DNA of 5,704 nt from Clostridiales bacterium (lineage in GTDB: Bacteria > Bacillota > Clostridia > Tissierellales > Sedimentibacteraceae), in the NCBI GenBank assembly GCA_003457065.1, contig DMJQ01000141.1, forward strand, positions 18,594 to 24,297, read 5' to 3'. Shown here one piece after another: positions 5,542-5,704 of the stretch (position 1 is the stretch's first letter; every line of letters starts with the position of its first letter). Both the position numbers and the translations under genes were made by a program. Below the pieces are notes generated by a model. It ran no database searches, was not told the DNA's origin, and saw only the letters and a list, made by a program, of their open reading frames with translations.

Positions 5542-5704
5542 TTATTTAATAACATCTATGTATACAGCATCTATCCAGATTTTATTTTTTCCTTCATATT
5601 CAATATATATATTTAATGAATCTGCATCCGTAACATTTATGGGAATCGTAAACTGTGACCACATATCATCGTATACTTCTGCCAACGTATGAAAATTAGA
5701 TGTG
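5542..5704 (-). CDS. C-terminal 53 codons of an unidentified protein, possible beta-sandwich (galactose-binding-like) end
   Basis: An open frame enters from the right edge and ends at TAA (5544-5542); its start is outside the window. The visible part begins TSNFHTLAEVYDDMW, continues SQFTIPINVTDADSLNIYIE and ends KIWIDAVYIDVIK. The alternating hydrophobic and polar residues suggest beta strands. A final strand of the type W-I-D-x-V-Y-I is common at the end of carbohydrate-binding and galactose-binding-like jelly-roll domains, where a residue in this strand often helps hold the domain together. That is a resemblance in pattern, not proof. The enzyme or surface protein it belongs to cannot be told from 53 residues. 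It reads in the same direction as the exporter operon but is 151 nt away from it, so co-transcription is uncertain. Confidence 0.6.
   Translation of the reverse strand, partial: TSNFHTLAEVYDDMWSQFTIPINVTDADSLNIYIEYEGKNKIWIDAVYIDVIK

Noticed and set aside
1..5704. Mobile elements, CRISPR arrays, tRNA or rRNA genes, riboswitches
   Set aside because: I looked on both strands and found no transposase motif, terminal inverted repeats, regularly spaced direct repeats, cloverleaf or long structured leader. The only clear inverted repeat is the operon terminator.

Overview
The window looks like a stretch of a low-GC Gram-positive chromosome, most likely a Clostridia-type member of the Bacillota. The signs are AT-rich intergenic DNA, strong AGGAGG-like ribosome binding sites, an ABC exporter of the Gram-positive MacB/YknXYZ kind with no outer-membrane channel gene beside it, and tight operon packing. 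The species cannot be fixed from the sequence alone. Every gene I can support lies on the minus strand, so transcription runs from right to left.

Layout in the direction of transcription: (1) 5704-5542, the last 53 codons of a gene that enters from outside the window, ending in a possible galactose-binding-like beta-sandwich. (2) 5541-5391, an AT-rich gap with one imperfect hairpin and probably the promoter of the next operon, though no convincing -35/-10 pair stands out. (3) 5390-1493, a three-gene exporter operon: ABC ATPase (5390-4689), membrane-fusion/adaptor protein (4696-2885) and MacB/FtsX-type permease (2872-1493). The first two genes overlap by 8 nt. The adaptor stop codon is fused to the Shine-Dalgarno sequence of the permease. 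The operon ends in a strong, almost perfectly symmetric hairpin at 1454-1487. (4) 1376-315, a stand-alone MscS-family mechanosensitive channel with its own TATAAT promoter element just beyond that terminator. (5) 252-1, the first 84 codons of an FlK-like hot-dog thioesterase, cut by the window edge.

The three exporter genes should form one complex. The cytoplasmic ATPase powers the permease by a mechanotransmission-type cycle, and the membrane-anchored adaptor sits outside the membrane over the permease. The substrate is unknown; relatives handle peptides, macrolides, lipoproteins or toxins.

The most unusual points are two. The adaptor appears to contain two tandem copies of the barrel-sandwich, helical hairpin and beta-barrel unit (603 residues, where relatives usually have about 370-400). 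The permease carries a 48-residue insert with 15 acidic and no basic residues at the end of its extracytoplasmic domain, built partly from a 9-bp microrepeat. The window shows no clear sign of a mobile element, CRISPR array, tRNA or rRNA. It looks like ordinary chromosome with an exporter of unusual architecture.
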